From CAZCPB01 sp044223975 (GTDB lineage Bacteria > Planctomycetota > Phycisphaerae > Phycisphaerales > UBA1924), in contig JBGALI010000008.1 in the NCBI GenBank assembly GCA_044223975.1, forward strand, positions 62,001 to 126,000: a DNA stretch of 64,000 bases, read 5' to 3'. Below the pieces are notes generated by a model that was not told the DNA's origin, did no database searches, and was given only the letters and a program-made list of their open reading frames with translations. A program made the translations under genes and the position numbers. Below, piece by piece: positions 1 through 7,971 of the stretch. Positions within the stretch are counted from its first letter, which is position 1. Each line of letters begins with the position of its first letter.

Positions 1-678
1 CGGTACCTCGCCGAGTTGTCGCGCGATGTGCTCCGGGCCGGGCCCGACCCGTGCTTCAGCGTTCCGGTCGCCGCCGGCCTGGACCGGTTTGCCGCGCGCT
101 TCGGCGCGATGGTGGCGCGATCCGAGCCGGTGTCGATCGCCCAGCGTGCCGAGGCGACGCTGGCCCGCCCGCTGTTTGCGGTCGCGGTGCCCGTGCTGTT
201 GCAGGCGGGAGGAGACCTGATCCTGCGCGCCCGCGCCGCGTTGGACACGCCCTTGGAGGCCCTGCGGAGAGCTATCGCGATGAGCGCCGGTGTTCCGTCG
301 TCTGAGCACTGGTCGGAGGTCGCGGTGGCCTCGGCGCCCGGTCGGACCGCGGGCTCCTCCGGTTCGGCGAGCGTGGCGCTGGCATCCCCGCTCCGGGCCG
401 CCGCGGCTCAGTACACCGAGGCGTTCGAGCGGGCCCTCCCGGGCCTGGCAGCACCCCGAGATGAGGCGCGGGCGGTGGGTGGGCTGGTCGCGCTCGAAGC
501 CGCGGTGCTGCCGGAGACGGCCGTGCTGCGCGCCAGCCTGGCCGCGGTGCGCGCGATGCGATCACACGGGCGTGCCGAAGAGCCCGCCATCGGGCCGGAT
601 CTTGACGACCCGAGCGCGCGGCCGGTGGTGACCCTGTTCATCAGGTCCATCGGCGCGACGGCGCGTTCACTGCGCTGA
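1..678 (+). CDS. C-terminal part of an unrecognised protein (5' truncated by window edge)
   Basis: The reading frame is open from base 1 and ends at TGA 676-678, so the true start lies outside the window. The visible 225 or so residues are Ala/Arg/Leu-rich and look helical, without a signal peptide, membrane span or catalytic motif that I recognise. It converges on the anti-sigma-like gene that ends at 706, leaving 27 bp between the stops. Codon use looks normal for the window, with strong GC at third positions, which supports it being real coding sequence. No function is proposed. Confidence 0.6.
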   Translation, partial: RYLAELSRDVLRAGPDPCFSVPVAAGLDRFAARFGAMVARSEPVSIAQRAEATLARPLFAVAVPVLLQAGGDLILRARAALDTPLEALRRAIAMSAGVPSSEHWSEVAVASAPGRTAGSSGSASVALASPLRAAAAQYTEAFERALPGLAAPRDEARAVGGLVALEAAVLPETAVLRASLAAVRAMRSHGRAEEPAIGPDLDDPSARPVVTLFIRSIGATARSLR

Positions 679-705
679 ACCCCGCTCAACATGACGCGGA
701 CCGGA

Positions 706-1467
706 TCACTTGGCGCCGGGCTTGGCCCCGGCCCACGCGGGCTCCGTGCGCGTCCAGGCGCGAACCCACCACGAAGGCTGAGGTCCAGAATTCTCGCGCC
801 ACGCCTGCGCGTGCGGGTAGGGCTCAAAGTCCGTCAGGAGCACGCGGCCATCCGCCGCGGTGAAGACCCGCAGGGTCGTGGGCCCGCCGCTGGGCGAATC
901 CACGCGGCTCTTGACGCTGAAGTCGACATCGCGATCGTAACGGTCCGAGTTGTTGAGCGAGAGCACCGGGGCCTGGCTGACCGGTCGGGGAGTGGTGGGG
1001 GCGCGACCGGAGGGTGTCTCCGAAGTCGGCGGCGCCACGCCACGATCAGAGGAGGCTACGGGCCCGCCCCAGATCGGCGCCGCGCCGGGCCGATCCGCGG
1101 ATCGTGCGAACATGGCGACGCCGATCAGCGTCAGCCCCAGCCCCGCGGCCCAGGCCACGCGCGTCCCCACAAACCTGCCGCGGGCCGGCGCGGGCCGAAA
1201 GCCCCGCACCCCCTGCACGCGGGCCATGATCGCGTCGGTCCGGTCGAACGAGCCCGGCGTCTCGGCGCGCAGCCGCCCCAGCGTCCGCGCGGTGTGCGCC
1301 CACCGCGCGCGGAACTTCGGGTCGGAGCGCAGGAGCTCGGCGAACTGCATGTGCCCGGCCGCGTCGAGCGTGCCGTCGAACGCCGCGTTCAGAATGCGTT
1401 CGGCGTCGACGCGGGCCCGCGACTCGGCGCGCCCCGGACCTGGGCTGTGGCCATCGGTGTGCTTCAT
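706..1467 (-). CDS. anti-sigma-factor-like single-pass membrane protein
   Basis: About 253 residues. The N-terminal part (1-95) is charged and helical, with a stretch around residues 22-70 that resembles the cytoplasmic helical domain of planctomycete anti-sigma/zf-HC2-like proteins, but I see no HxxxCxxC zinc motif. One transmembrane helix lies at about 101-121. The Pro/Ser/Thr-rich remainder would be outside the cytoplasm and ends with a small domain containing VLLTDFEPYPHAQAWR. The start ATG overlaps the stop of the upstream sigma factor gene by 4 nt (ATGA at 1464-1467), so the two are translationally coupled. The role as regulator of that sigma factor is inferred from this coupling and topology, not from a recognised domain. 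Confidence 0.7.
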   Translation of the reverse strand: MKHTDGHSPGPGRAESRARVDAERILNAAFDGTLDAAGHMQFAELLRSDPKFRARWAHTARTLGRLRAETPGSFDRTDAIMARVQGVRGFRPAPARGRFVGTRVAWAAGLGLTLIGVAMFARSADRPGAAPIWGGPVASSDRGVAPPTSETPSGRAPTTPRPVSQAPVLSLNNSDRYDRDVDFSVKSRVDSPSGGPTTLRVFTAADGRVLLTDFEPYPHAQAWRENSGPQPSWWVRAWTRTEPAWAGAKPGAK

Positions 1468-2045
1468 GAAAGGATCTCCCCCACGTGCCTCACGGTTTCG
1501 TCGGACTCGAGCATGACCTCGCGAAGGCGACGGCGCCCGCGGTGCAAATGGCTCTTGATGGTGCCCTCGGGCATCCCCAGGTGCTGGGCGATCAGCCAGA
1601 TCGGCCAGTCCTGCTGGTGAAAAAGGACGAGCACCTCGCGCTGTTCGGGCGTGAGCGTCATCAACCCCCGCTGGAGGTCGTCGCGCACGTGTTCGCCCGA
1701 ATCTCCGGACATGGCTCCGCCCGAGCTCCGCTCGGCCCCGGGCGCGGCGTCCACCGCGTCGGTGCTGAACGCCGGCTTCATCTTCTGCGCGGCGTTGAAG
1801 TACAGGCGCTTGGCGATCGTGAACAGCCACGTGGAAAACCGGAAGCGGGGATCGAATCGATCCAGATTGGTGAGCACGCGGACGAACGCGTCCTGCACGA
1901 TGTCCTCGGCGGTCTGCGCGTCCCCGCACATGCGGTACAGGTACGCGTGAAGGCCGTGCTGATAGGCGCGGACGAAGTACTCGGCCGCGGCACGGTCGCC
2001 GCCGGCGGCACGCTTGATCAGTTTGAGCTCTTCCGACCGCCGCAT
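1464..2045 (-). CDS. ECF-type RNA polymerase sigma factor
   Basis: 193 residues, the usual size for an ECF (group 4) sigma factor. Region 2 is clear: YLYRMCGDAQTAEDIVQDAF followed by FRFSTWLFTIAKRLYFNAAQ (core binding and -10 recognition). Region 4 is also clear, with LTPEQREVLVLFHQQDWPIW and a helix-turn-helix including GMPEGTIKSHLHRGRRRLRE for -35 recognition. The linker between them (about residues 92-125) is acidic. The ATG is preceded by a GGGAG ribosome site, and a TATTCT hexamer lies about 36 nt further upstream on the minus strand. It is the first gene of a two-gene unit with the membrane protein at 706-1467, the standard layout for a membrane-controlled ECF system. The target regulon cannot be read from this window. 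Confidence 0.92.
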   Translation of the reverse strand: MRRSEELKLIKRAAGGDRAAAEYFVRAYQHGLHAYLYRMCGDAQTAEDIVQDAFVRVLTNLDRFDPRFRFSTWLFTIAKRLYFNAAQKMKPAFSTDAVDAAPGAERSSGGAMSGDSGEHVRDDLQRGLMTLTPEQREVLVLFHQQDWPIWLIAQHLGMPEGTIKSHLHRGRRRLREVMLESDETVRHVGEILS

Positions 2046-2139
2046 TCGGGCTCCCGGGGGCCTCCGCCCTCACGAGAATACCGGCGAGGTCCGGGGGTGG
2101 TTGCAGAACGGCGATGCGATTAGCGAGGCCCAGGAATGA

Positions 2140-2167
2140 GAACAAGGGCCCCGAAGGACCCTTGTTC
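2140..2167 (-). terminator. very stable UUCG-tetraloop hairpin downstream of the B12-binding protein gene
   Basis: A 12-bp stem (one mismatch) closes a four-base loop. Read on the minus strand the loop is TTCG closed by C-G, the exceptionally stable cUUCGg tetraloop. It lies 39 nt beyond the stop of the minus-strand gene ending at 2206 and before the sigma gene promoter region. There is no long T run, so termination efficiency is uncertain; it could equally protect the 3' end. Confidence 0.6.
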
Positions 2168-2205
2168 TTATTGTGTACGGTGCCTTGTTCTGGTTCGACG
2201 GCCGC

Positions 2206-2916
2206 TCAGGCGGCCTTGCGGCGCCGGCGTGCCATCTCGCGACGCTGCGAATCGACCTCGGCGGCAATCTGAGTGGCTTCGCCGCTGGTGAGGAGTTCGA
2301 CCATGTCCATGGGCGACTGGGCCGACAGGTGAACGCCGATCTCCTCGGCGAGCCCCTCGGCCCGGTTGAAGACGCCGCCGCCCACCGCAACCTTGAGGTT
2401 GGGGACCGCGTTGATCTCGCGGAGACTGTCGAGAATGTGCCGGATGCCCGGGAGGTCGCTCGGACCGGAGGCGAACATCAGCAGGTAGTCGGGACGCGTC
2501 TCGTGCACCTGCGCCAGCACCTCGTCGGCGGGGATATTGCCGCCCGCGAAGATGATCTGGTAGCCCGAGGATTCGAGCAGGTCGACGGCCATCTGGGCGC
2601 CCAGTTCGTCCCCGTCGGTCGGGCCGCAGCAGGCGAAGATCGAATCGGGGCGGGCGGCCTCACGGGGAAGCGTTGCCGCGGCACGGTCCTGTAGGACGCG
2701 GAGCAAGCGGGTCGCGAGCTGGTAGCTCACGCGCGAGAGCTGGTCCTCGCGGTGGAGCTTCTCGATCAGCGAGTAGGTGGGCCAGAAGACCTGGGAGATC
2801 AGATCGCGGGCCCGCGTGCCGCGGTCAGTCAGGTCCTTCACCATCTTCTGGGAACCGTTGCGATCGCCGCTGATCAGGCTTTCAAAGAGTCGCTCGACGC
2901 TCAGCTCGTAGTCCAT
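2206..2916 (-). CDS. cobalamin-binding-domain (B12-binding) protein with altered ligand motif
   Basis: 236 residues. Residues 1-85 form the helical cap that precedes B12 domains (MetH cap/B12-binding-2 type). Residues 91-212 form the Rossmann-like B12 domain. The three family motifs are present in order: SDL at 153-155 for SxL, VGGG at 178-181 for GG, and at 101-106 DGDELG, where the canonical motif is DxHxxG. The histidine that ligates cobalt is therefore an aspartate here. There is no DNA-binding or methyltransferase domain, so it is a stand-alone sensor or a carrier. The basic tail (RRRRKAA) is notable. A GGAGAGA ribosome site precedes the ATG. The hairpin at 2140-2167 follows it. Whether it binds cobalamin at all is open. 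Confidence 0.8.
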   Translation of the reverse strand: MDYELSVERLFESLISGDRNGSQKMVKDLTDRGTRARDLISQVFWPTYSLIEKLHREDQLSRVSYQLATRLLRVLQDRAAATLPREAARPDSIFACCGPTDGDELGAQMAVDLLESSGYQIIFAGGNIPADEVLAQVHETRPDYLLMFASGPSDLPGIRHILDSLREINAVPNLKVAVGGGVFNRAEGLAEEIGVHLSAQSPMDMVELLTSGEATQIAAEVDSQRREMARRRRKAA

Positions 2917-3147
2917 GGGTCTCTCCGTGGGGCGTTGGTTTCCCGAGCGCGGCTCCGCCGGCGAGGGATGGTGAGTGCGGGAGCGCCGTCAATCCGTGGC
3001 GGCGACGTGCCTCGATGTGAGCTTCAGGTATCGAGACACCGCGCCGGCCAGCGTGAATCGCGTGGGGCGCACAAACCGCGGCATGGAAATGGCCCGTTTG
3101 CGTCCGAGAAGGCGCCGACCGAGAACCTCGGCGCGGGTCCGGAGGCC

Positions 3148-3942
3148 TTATGACCGCTCGGCCCGGTAACACACACAGATCCCCAGAGACAGCGGCGTCG
3201 AAGTAACGTCCGAGAACCCCGTCCGGCTGATTGCCGCACGCATCTCGCTTCGCGTCATAAACGAGCCCACGGATTTTGGTAAATACTTGTATGCACCAGA
3301 CTTATCGCCGCTGATCAGCGTCGCGGTGCGGGGCATGACGGTGCCGCAGTAGAAGTCGTAGAACCAGCTCATCGGGGGCGTGCTCGGACGGTCGAACTCG
3401 AGGATCACGAGTCTGCCGCCAGGCCGCAGCACGCGGGCAAACTCCGATAACGCGCGTGCGGGATCAGCCACGTTGCGGATGCCGAAGGCAATCGACACCA
3501 CATCAAAGCTCGCGTCCGAGAACGCCAGATTCTGAGCGTCGCCCTCCTGGTACCGCACGCGCGAGGCGGTGGGAGAGCCGATCGCATCTCGCTTCTGTGC
3601 CGCGATCGCGAGCATTTCGGGCGTGAAATCGACACCCACGATTTCCGCGGCATCGGTCGCGGCAAACGCCTGGGTGAGGTCGCCGGTCCCGCACGCGACG
3701 TCAAGAACGCGATCGCCGCGCTGCACACCCGCCGCGCGGACCGCGAACCGGCGCCAGGCCTGGTCACGACCGAGCGAGTGAACGCGGTTGTTCAGGTCGT
3801 AGCTGCCCGCGATGGCCGCGAACATGCGGCGCACACGCCCAGGCTTGTCGGCGCGCGTGTGCAGGTCGCGGAGTTCGGGGTCGGTCCACGCCGGCGCGGC
3901 TGATCCGCCCGGTGACGTCTCGATCGTTTCGTGCGACGGCAT
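3148..3942 (-). CDS. ubiE: demethylmenaquinone methyltransferase (UbiE/MenG)
   Basis: 264 residues from the chosen ATG. It methylates demethylmenaquinone to menaquinone using SAM, the last step of respiratory quinone synthesis. SAM motif I is VLDVACGTGDLTQAF, followed by VGVDFTPEMLAIA. The family signature regions follow: FDVVSIAFGIRNVADPARAL, then LRPGGRLVILEFDRPSTPP, and a C-terminal YKYLPKSVGSF. A longer frame exists up to 4026, but it would overlap the neighbouring gene start region. ATG 3942 has a TACCAT hexamer 8 nt upstream and no Shine-Dalgarno sequence, fitting the leaderless pattern seen elsewhere. It is preceded by 43 bp after the stop of the HtrA-like gene (3986), so read-through from that gene is also possible. 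Confidence 0.9.
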   Translation of the reverse strand: MPSHETIETSPGGSAAPAWTDPELRDLHTRADKPGRVRRMFAAIAGSYDLNNRVHSLGRDQAWRRFAVRAAGVQRGDRVLDVACGTGDLTQAFAATDAAEIVGVDFTPEMLAIAAQKRDAIGSPTASRVRYQEGDAQNLAFSDASFDVVSIAFGIRNVADPARALSEFARVLRPGGRLVILEFDRPSTPPMSWFYDFYCGTVMPRTATLISGDKSGAYKYLPKSVGSFMTRSEMRAAISRTGFSDVTSTPLSLGICVCYRAERS

Positions 3943-3950
3943 GCTCGACG

Positions 3951-3956
3951 ATGGTA
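3951..3956 (-). promoter_or_regulatory. candidate -10 box of leaderless ubiE
   Basis: TACCAT on the minus strand, 8 nt before ATG 3942, with no ribosome site between. Transcription would begin at or within 1-2 nt of the start codon. Confidence 0.45.
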
Positions 3957-3985
3957 GGAGGACGAGCGCGCGCCCCGGGCACTGT

Positions 3986-6307
3986 TCACCTCGGCGCTTC
4001 CTGGCCGGCGGGGTCCGCGGCGTCACCCGGGTTCCTGGCCCCCGTTGCGCCGGGCCCCCCGACCTTGAGCTTCACGAGGCGTCCCTCGGTCATCCGCTTC
4101 ACGCTGAGCCTGAACTCGCCGTCCCCGGCGATGGCCTTTTCGAAATCCGCGACGGTGCGGACGGGCTTGTCGTTGACGCTGGTGATGATCTCGTAGGGCT
4201 TGAGGCCGGCGACGGCGCCGCGGCCGCCCTTCTCGATCTTCGAGAGGATCACCCCGGCATCATCGGGCTTGAGCTGAAAGTACCGGCGGACCTCGTAGGT
4301 GAGATCGCGGACGGTGATCCCCGCGGCCTCGGACTTGAACCGCTTGGCCGCGTCGTAGTGCGCCGGGCCCTGCGTGATCTTCATGTCCTTGGTGAGGACC
4401 TTGCCCTCGCGGAAGATGTCGATGGTGAACGGCGTGCCGAACCCGATGTCGGTGAGCGCGCGGGTGAGGGTGTTCTCCGCCGAGCCCCAGGGTTGGGGGA
4501 TCTGGTCGAAATACTCGTCGGGCATCCGGTCGTACATGGCCCAGAACTGGTCGAACATGCCCTCCATGCCGGGCTGAATCTCCACGTCGAGCGGCTTGGG
4601 CTGCCCTTGCACGTGGAGGCGGAGGAGGATGTCTCCGACCTCGATGCCGGCTGCCGCGGCGGGGGAGTCGGGGTACAGGAACGTCACCATCGCCCCCGTT
4701 CGCCCGCCGCCGGTCTGATCCACCACCTTGTTGACGCGGGCGAGGTCGGGGTCCATGGCCTGGAGTTCAACGCCCAGCCACGCGAGGCGGTTTTCCTCTT
4801 CTTCAGAAAGGGGACGGTTCTCGGGATCGACGGCCCCGTCCTTCCCCGCGAGGACCTCGGCGAGGTACGACCCCGGGATCATCGCGTCGGACTGGTCGCG
4901 GTAGCTGTACCTTTCCTGCGACGCGACACGCTCGCGGTGGGCAAGGGGGACGCACACCAGGTGGCCCTCAAGGTCGAACAGAAAGTTCTGCGCTGCGGCT
5001 GGTTCGTTCTCCCACGGGCGCGAGCTGGCGCGCCCGGCCTCGGCGTCGGGGTAGAGACGTCCTTTCCATCCCGTGGAGAAGGACTCGACACGATCGCGCC
5101 AGAAGTAAGGGGTGCGGGCCTCGCCGAGCACGCCGATCTCGGACTTAAGCAGGAGCGTGTTGCGGACGTCCGTGATCGGGCCGGTCGCCAGGCGGATCTC
5201 ACCGCTCATCGGGGACGCGAGCGAGACCAGGAACCCGGTGAAGTCCTTCAGTGTTGCGACGAACGTCGCAGGGACGGCCTTGCCGTCGGCTCCGTGAACC
5301 AGCACCGTCTCGAGCCGGCCGGTGAGCTTGGGCTTGAAGTCGGCGAGAACCAGGACCGTGGAGGGATTGATCAGAATCCCCGTCCCGTTCCATTCCGTCG
5401 TCTGGTCGTCGCCGTCTTCGTTGTGGGACGCGCGGAAGCGTCGGCCGCTCTCGCCGCCGCCACCGCCACGAGGGCTCCGGAACCGGACTTCAACACGCGG
5501 CAGGGAGGAGGCGGTCGCCTTCTCGAGCGTTCCCAGGAGCGTGTTCATTTCCGCCGCGCTGACCGCGGGCCAGTCGGCCGGAGAACCCTTCCACGTCCCG
5601 TCGAGCGGGAGTTCGCCGGTGAAGCTCATGCCGACGCCCTTGCCGGCGGAGTCGACGATCAGAACCTCGCCCGGCGCCGGTGAATACCGCCGGGTCGAGG
5701 CGCGCTCGGCCCGGGCGCTCGAGGGTGCCGAGCCCACACCAATGGTCCACGCTCCCGAGCGGAGCACGTAGTTCACGGCGGCGAAGGGGCCGGGGGCCTT
5801 GGCATCGAACGACAGGGGCTGGGCCTTGGGGGGAGCGGTGCCGGGTTTCAGGAACAGGGCGTCCTGCGTCCGGGCGTAGGCGTCGATGGTCGCGGGGACC
5901 GACTGCTCGCCCGATCGCACCGCGATCGACGCGATGAAACGGGGGTGGATCCGCGGGTCGCGGGTGACGACGCGACCGTCCGAAAGGAGATACCCCGCGC
6001 GCACGAGCGGGCGCTCATCGCGGATCAGTCCCTCGTAGTCGGCATCGTCGGAGGCCTCGTCGCGTGAGGCCGACATCATGGCCCGCTGCCATGCCGCGCG
6101 AGCGTTCGATCCGGGGGCATCGCCCTTGTCGTACCGGAGCGTGTACTCGACGGTGACCAGAGAGGGCGCGACGGCATCGGCGACCTTGGCGAGCGATTGC
6201 GGCGTGGGCCCGTCGTCGTCGGCGAGGCAGGGAGAACTCGCCAACGAGAGCACACCGAGCACGCGGAAGAAAAACGCGAGTGCGCGGGACGGGCGAATCA
6301 GATTCAT
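3986..6307 (-). CDS. secreted HtrA-like PDZ protein with two degenerate protease-like folds
   Basis: 773 residues with a signal peptide (cut near residue 29, CLA-DD). Two stretches keep the layout of a trypsin-like HtrA domain but not its catalytic residues. In the first, GYLLSDGRVVT (about 105-115), TQDALFLK (147-154) and GEVLIVDSAGKGVGM (213-227) stand where the His loop, the Asp strand and GNSGGPLV would be. In the second, GTGILINPSTVLVLADF (308-324), KDFTGFLVSLA (354-364) and FLFDLEGHLVCVPL (443-456) do the same. No GNSGG or xxH motif is present. Two PDZ domains follow (about 508-600 and 690-750). It lies immediately downstream of the active HtrA gene (62 bp gap) on the same strand, so it may be a non-proteolytic partner or chaperone. 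GAGAGGA precedes the start. Confidence 0.75.
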   Translation of the reverse strand: MNLIRPSRALAFFFRVLGVLSLASSPCLADDDGPTPQSLAKVADAVAPSLVTVEYTLRYDKGDAPGSNARAAWQRAMMSASRDEASDDADYEGLIRDERPLVRAGYLLSDGRVVTRDPRIHPRFIASIAVRSGEQSVPATIDAYARTQDALFLKPGTAPPKAQPLSFDAKAPGPFAAVNYVLRSGAWTIGVGSAPSSARAERASTRRYSPAPGEVLIVDSAGKGVGMSFTGELPLDGTWKGSPADWPAVSAAEMNTLLGTLEKATASSLPRVEVRFRSPRGGGGGESGRRFRASHNEDGDDQTTEWNGTGILINPSTVLVLADFKPKLTGRLETVLVHGADGKAVPATFVATLKDFTGFLVSLASPMSGEIRLATGPITDVRNTLLLKSEIGVLGEARTPYFWRDRVESFSTGWKGRLYPDAEAGRASSRPWENEPAAAQNFLFDLEGHLVCVPLAHRERVASQERYSYRDQSDAMIPGSYLAEVLAGKDGAVDPENRPLSEEEENRLAWLGVELQAMDPDLARVNKVVDQTGGGRTGAMVTFLYPDSPAAAAGIEVGDILLRLHVQGQPKPLDVEIQPGMEGMFDQFWAMYDRMPDEYFDQIPQPWGSAENTLTRALTDIGFGTPFTIDIFREGKVLTKDMKITQGPAHYDAAKRFKSEAAGITVRDLTYEVRRYFQLKPDDAGVILSKIEKGGRGAVAGLKPYEIITSVNDKPVRTVADFEKAIAGDGEFRLSVKRMTEGRLVKLKVGGPGATGARNPGDAADPAGQEAPR

Positions 6308-6316
6308 GGATCGGGG

Positions 6317-6349
6317 TCCTCTCTGTGCCGCTCTGTGTGCTCTGTGGTG
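6317..6349. repeat. half copy of the CACAGAG-type palindromic repeat, in the 5' leader of the HtrA-like gene
   Basis: TCCTCTCTGTG...CTCTGTGGT, closely matching the right arm of the palindrome at 13284-13380. It fills most of the 61-bp gap between the two htrA-type genes. On the minus strand it contributes the GAGAGGA ribosome site of the gene starting at 6307. Confidence 0.65.
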
Positions 6350-6368
6350 CGAGTCGTTCCGGCCCGGC

Positions 6369-7772
6369 TCATTCCTTCGAGTAATCGCGCCCGAAATCGA
6401 GGACGATCTGACGCATCAGCCCGCCCCGCAGCACCACGACGACGACGCGATGGTTGGAGTCCACGGCGGCGATGAGTTCCTTGTGGATCGCGCGGGCGTC
6501 GTCGAGCGTCTTGACGTCCTTGCCGTTGACCTTGAGGATGATGTCGTTGCGCGTGAGCCCGGCGTTGGCCGCGTTGCCAGGGTACTTGACGGCGTGCACG
6601 AACACGCCCTCCTTGCGGTGGAAGTACAGGTCGGGGTTGTCGAACTGGTTGATCGCCTTGAGCGTGAAGTCGAAGCGCTCCAGCGCCTGCTCCTTACCCT
6701 CAACCTCGCCCTTCTCGCGCGGCGTGACCTTGATGGAAAGCGTCTGGGCGGCGCCGTCGGGACCGGTCCGCCGCACCTCGAACGTCGACTCGGCGCCCTT
6801 GGTGAGCAGCCCGAACTGGCGCTTGACGGCCGGGATCTCCTCCTGGGTGAGCGCCCGCACGGGCTGCTCGTTGACGCGCATGATGCGGTCGCGGGCCTGG
6901 AAGCCAGCCGCGCGGGCCGGGCTGTCGGGGTCGGTCTCGGCGACGATGACGCCGTCGGTGCCTTCGAAGTACATGTCCTTGTTGAAGTCGCGGAGGGGCT
7001 GGAGCTGCAGGCCGGTCCAGCTCCAGTTCACGCGTCCGCTCTGGCGGAGCTGCTGGAGCAGGATCATGATGGTGCGCGAGGGGATGGTGAAGCCCATGCC
7101 GTCGCCGGAGCCCATGCCGCGGGCGTTGAGGCCCACGACCTCCCCCGCGGTGTTGACCAGGGGCCCGCCGGAGTTGCCGGGGTTGATCGCGGCGTCGGTC
7201 TGGATCCAGTCGCTGTATTCGCTGGCGCCCTCGAGGTAGCGGCCCGTGCAGGAGACGATGCCGATCGAGACCGAGCGGTTCAGCCCCCACGGCGCGCCCA
7301 TGGCCATGACGAAGTCGCCTTCTTTCAGCGTGTCGGAATTCCCGATCGTCGCGTAGGGGAGCGTGCCCGCGTCGGCCTTGGAGAGGTCGAGCTTGATGAG
7401 CGCCAGGTCGGTGTCCTTGTCCGAGCCGACGACCTTGGCGTCAAAGTGCCGGCCGTCCGACAGCAGCACACGGACGTTCTCGGCCTTGTCGATGACGTGC
7501 CAGTTGGTGATCGCCTCGCCCTCGGGCGAGATGATCACGCCGCTCCCCGACACCTGCTGGCTCTCTTTCTTGCCCGCGTCGTTGGTTTCGCGGATGCAGC
7601 GGATGTAGATGACGGCGGGGAACACCTTGCCCTTGGCGTCCTGAACGATCGCGCGAAAGTCGGGGAACCGCGTCATGGCCTCGGGCGGGCTGCTCTGGGC
7701 CGGGGCGGACGCGATCAGCACGAGCGAAGCCGCGGCAGCGAAGGCGGGGGCGAGCAGTCGGGCGAGGTTCAT
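6369..7772 (-). CDS. htrA: HtrA/Deg-family periplasmic serine protease with two PDZ domains
   Basis: 467 residues. Signal peptide at 1-26 (ASAPAQ-SS). The catalytic triad is intact: His92 in TNWHVI, Asp122 in DTDLALIK, and Ser201 in NPGNSGGPLV. Two PDZ domains follow: about 250-345 (GVIVAETDPDSPARAAGF) and about 375-460 (GVFVHAVKYPGNAANAGLT). It should degrade or refold damaged exported proteins. A longer frame to 7973 exists, but ATG 7772 starts exactly at the signal peptide and has GGAG 8 nt upstream. A TATAGT hexamer near 7822-7827 (minus strand) is a plausible -10 box. It is the first gene of a unit with the catalytically degenerate HtrA-like gene downstream. Confidence 0.93.
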   Translation of the reverse strand: MNLARLLAPAFAAAASLVLIASAPAQSSPPEAMTRFPDFRAIVQDAKGKVFPAVIYIRCIRETNDAGKKESQQVSGSGVIISPEGEAITNWHVIDKAENVRVLLSDGRHFDAKVVGSDKDTDLALIKLDLSKADAGTLPYATIGNSDTLKEGDFVMAMGAPWGLNRSVSIGIVSCTGRYLEGASEYSDWIQTDAAINPGNSGGPLVNTAGEVVGLNARGMGSGDGMGFTIPSRTIMILLQQLRQSGRVNWSWTGLQLQPLRDFNKDMYFEGTDGVIVAETDPDSPARAAGFQARDRIMRVNEQPVRALTQEEIPAVKRQFGLLTKGAESTFEVRRTGPDGAAQTLSIKVTPREKGEVEGKEQALERFDFTLKAINQFDNPDLYFHRKEGVFVHAVKYPGNAANAGLTRNDIILKVNGKDVKTLDDARAIHKELIAAVDSNHRVVVVVLRGGLMRQIVLDFGRDYSKE

Positions 7773-7958
7773 CGGGCGACTCCGTGGGCGAAACCGCGTG
7801 CGCCGCACGCGATCGCCCGGGACTATACCGGGAGCGGGGTCGGGGTGTTCAGGCCGAAGCCGTCGAATGAGGGATTCTCCGGAGCGAATGCCGCCCCGCG
7901 ATCGCCCGTCTTGCGGCGCTCTTCGGCTTCGATCCGGAGTTCGTCCGCCGCGGGCGCG

Positions 7959-7964
7959 TAGCAT
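7959..7964 (+). promoter_or_regulatory. candidate -10 box of a leaderless methyltransferase gene
   Basis: TAGCAT, 7 nt before ATG 7972, with no Shine-Dalgarno sequence. No convincing -35 hexamer is visible. Confidence 0.4.
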
Positions 7965-7971
7965 CCCCCGC

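Noticed and set aside
3943..4026. N-terminal extension of ubiE to 4026
   Set aside because: It would overlap the HtrA-like gene; the TACCAT box and family N terminus favour ATG 3942.
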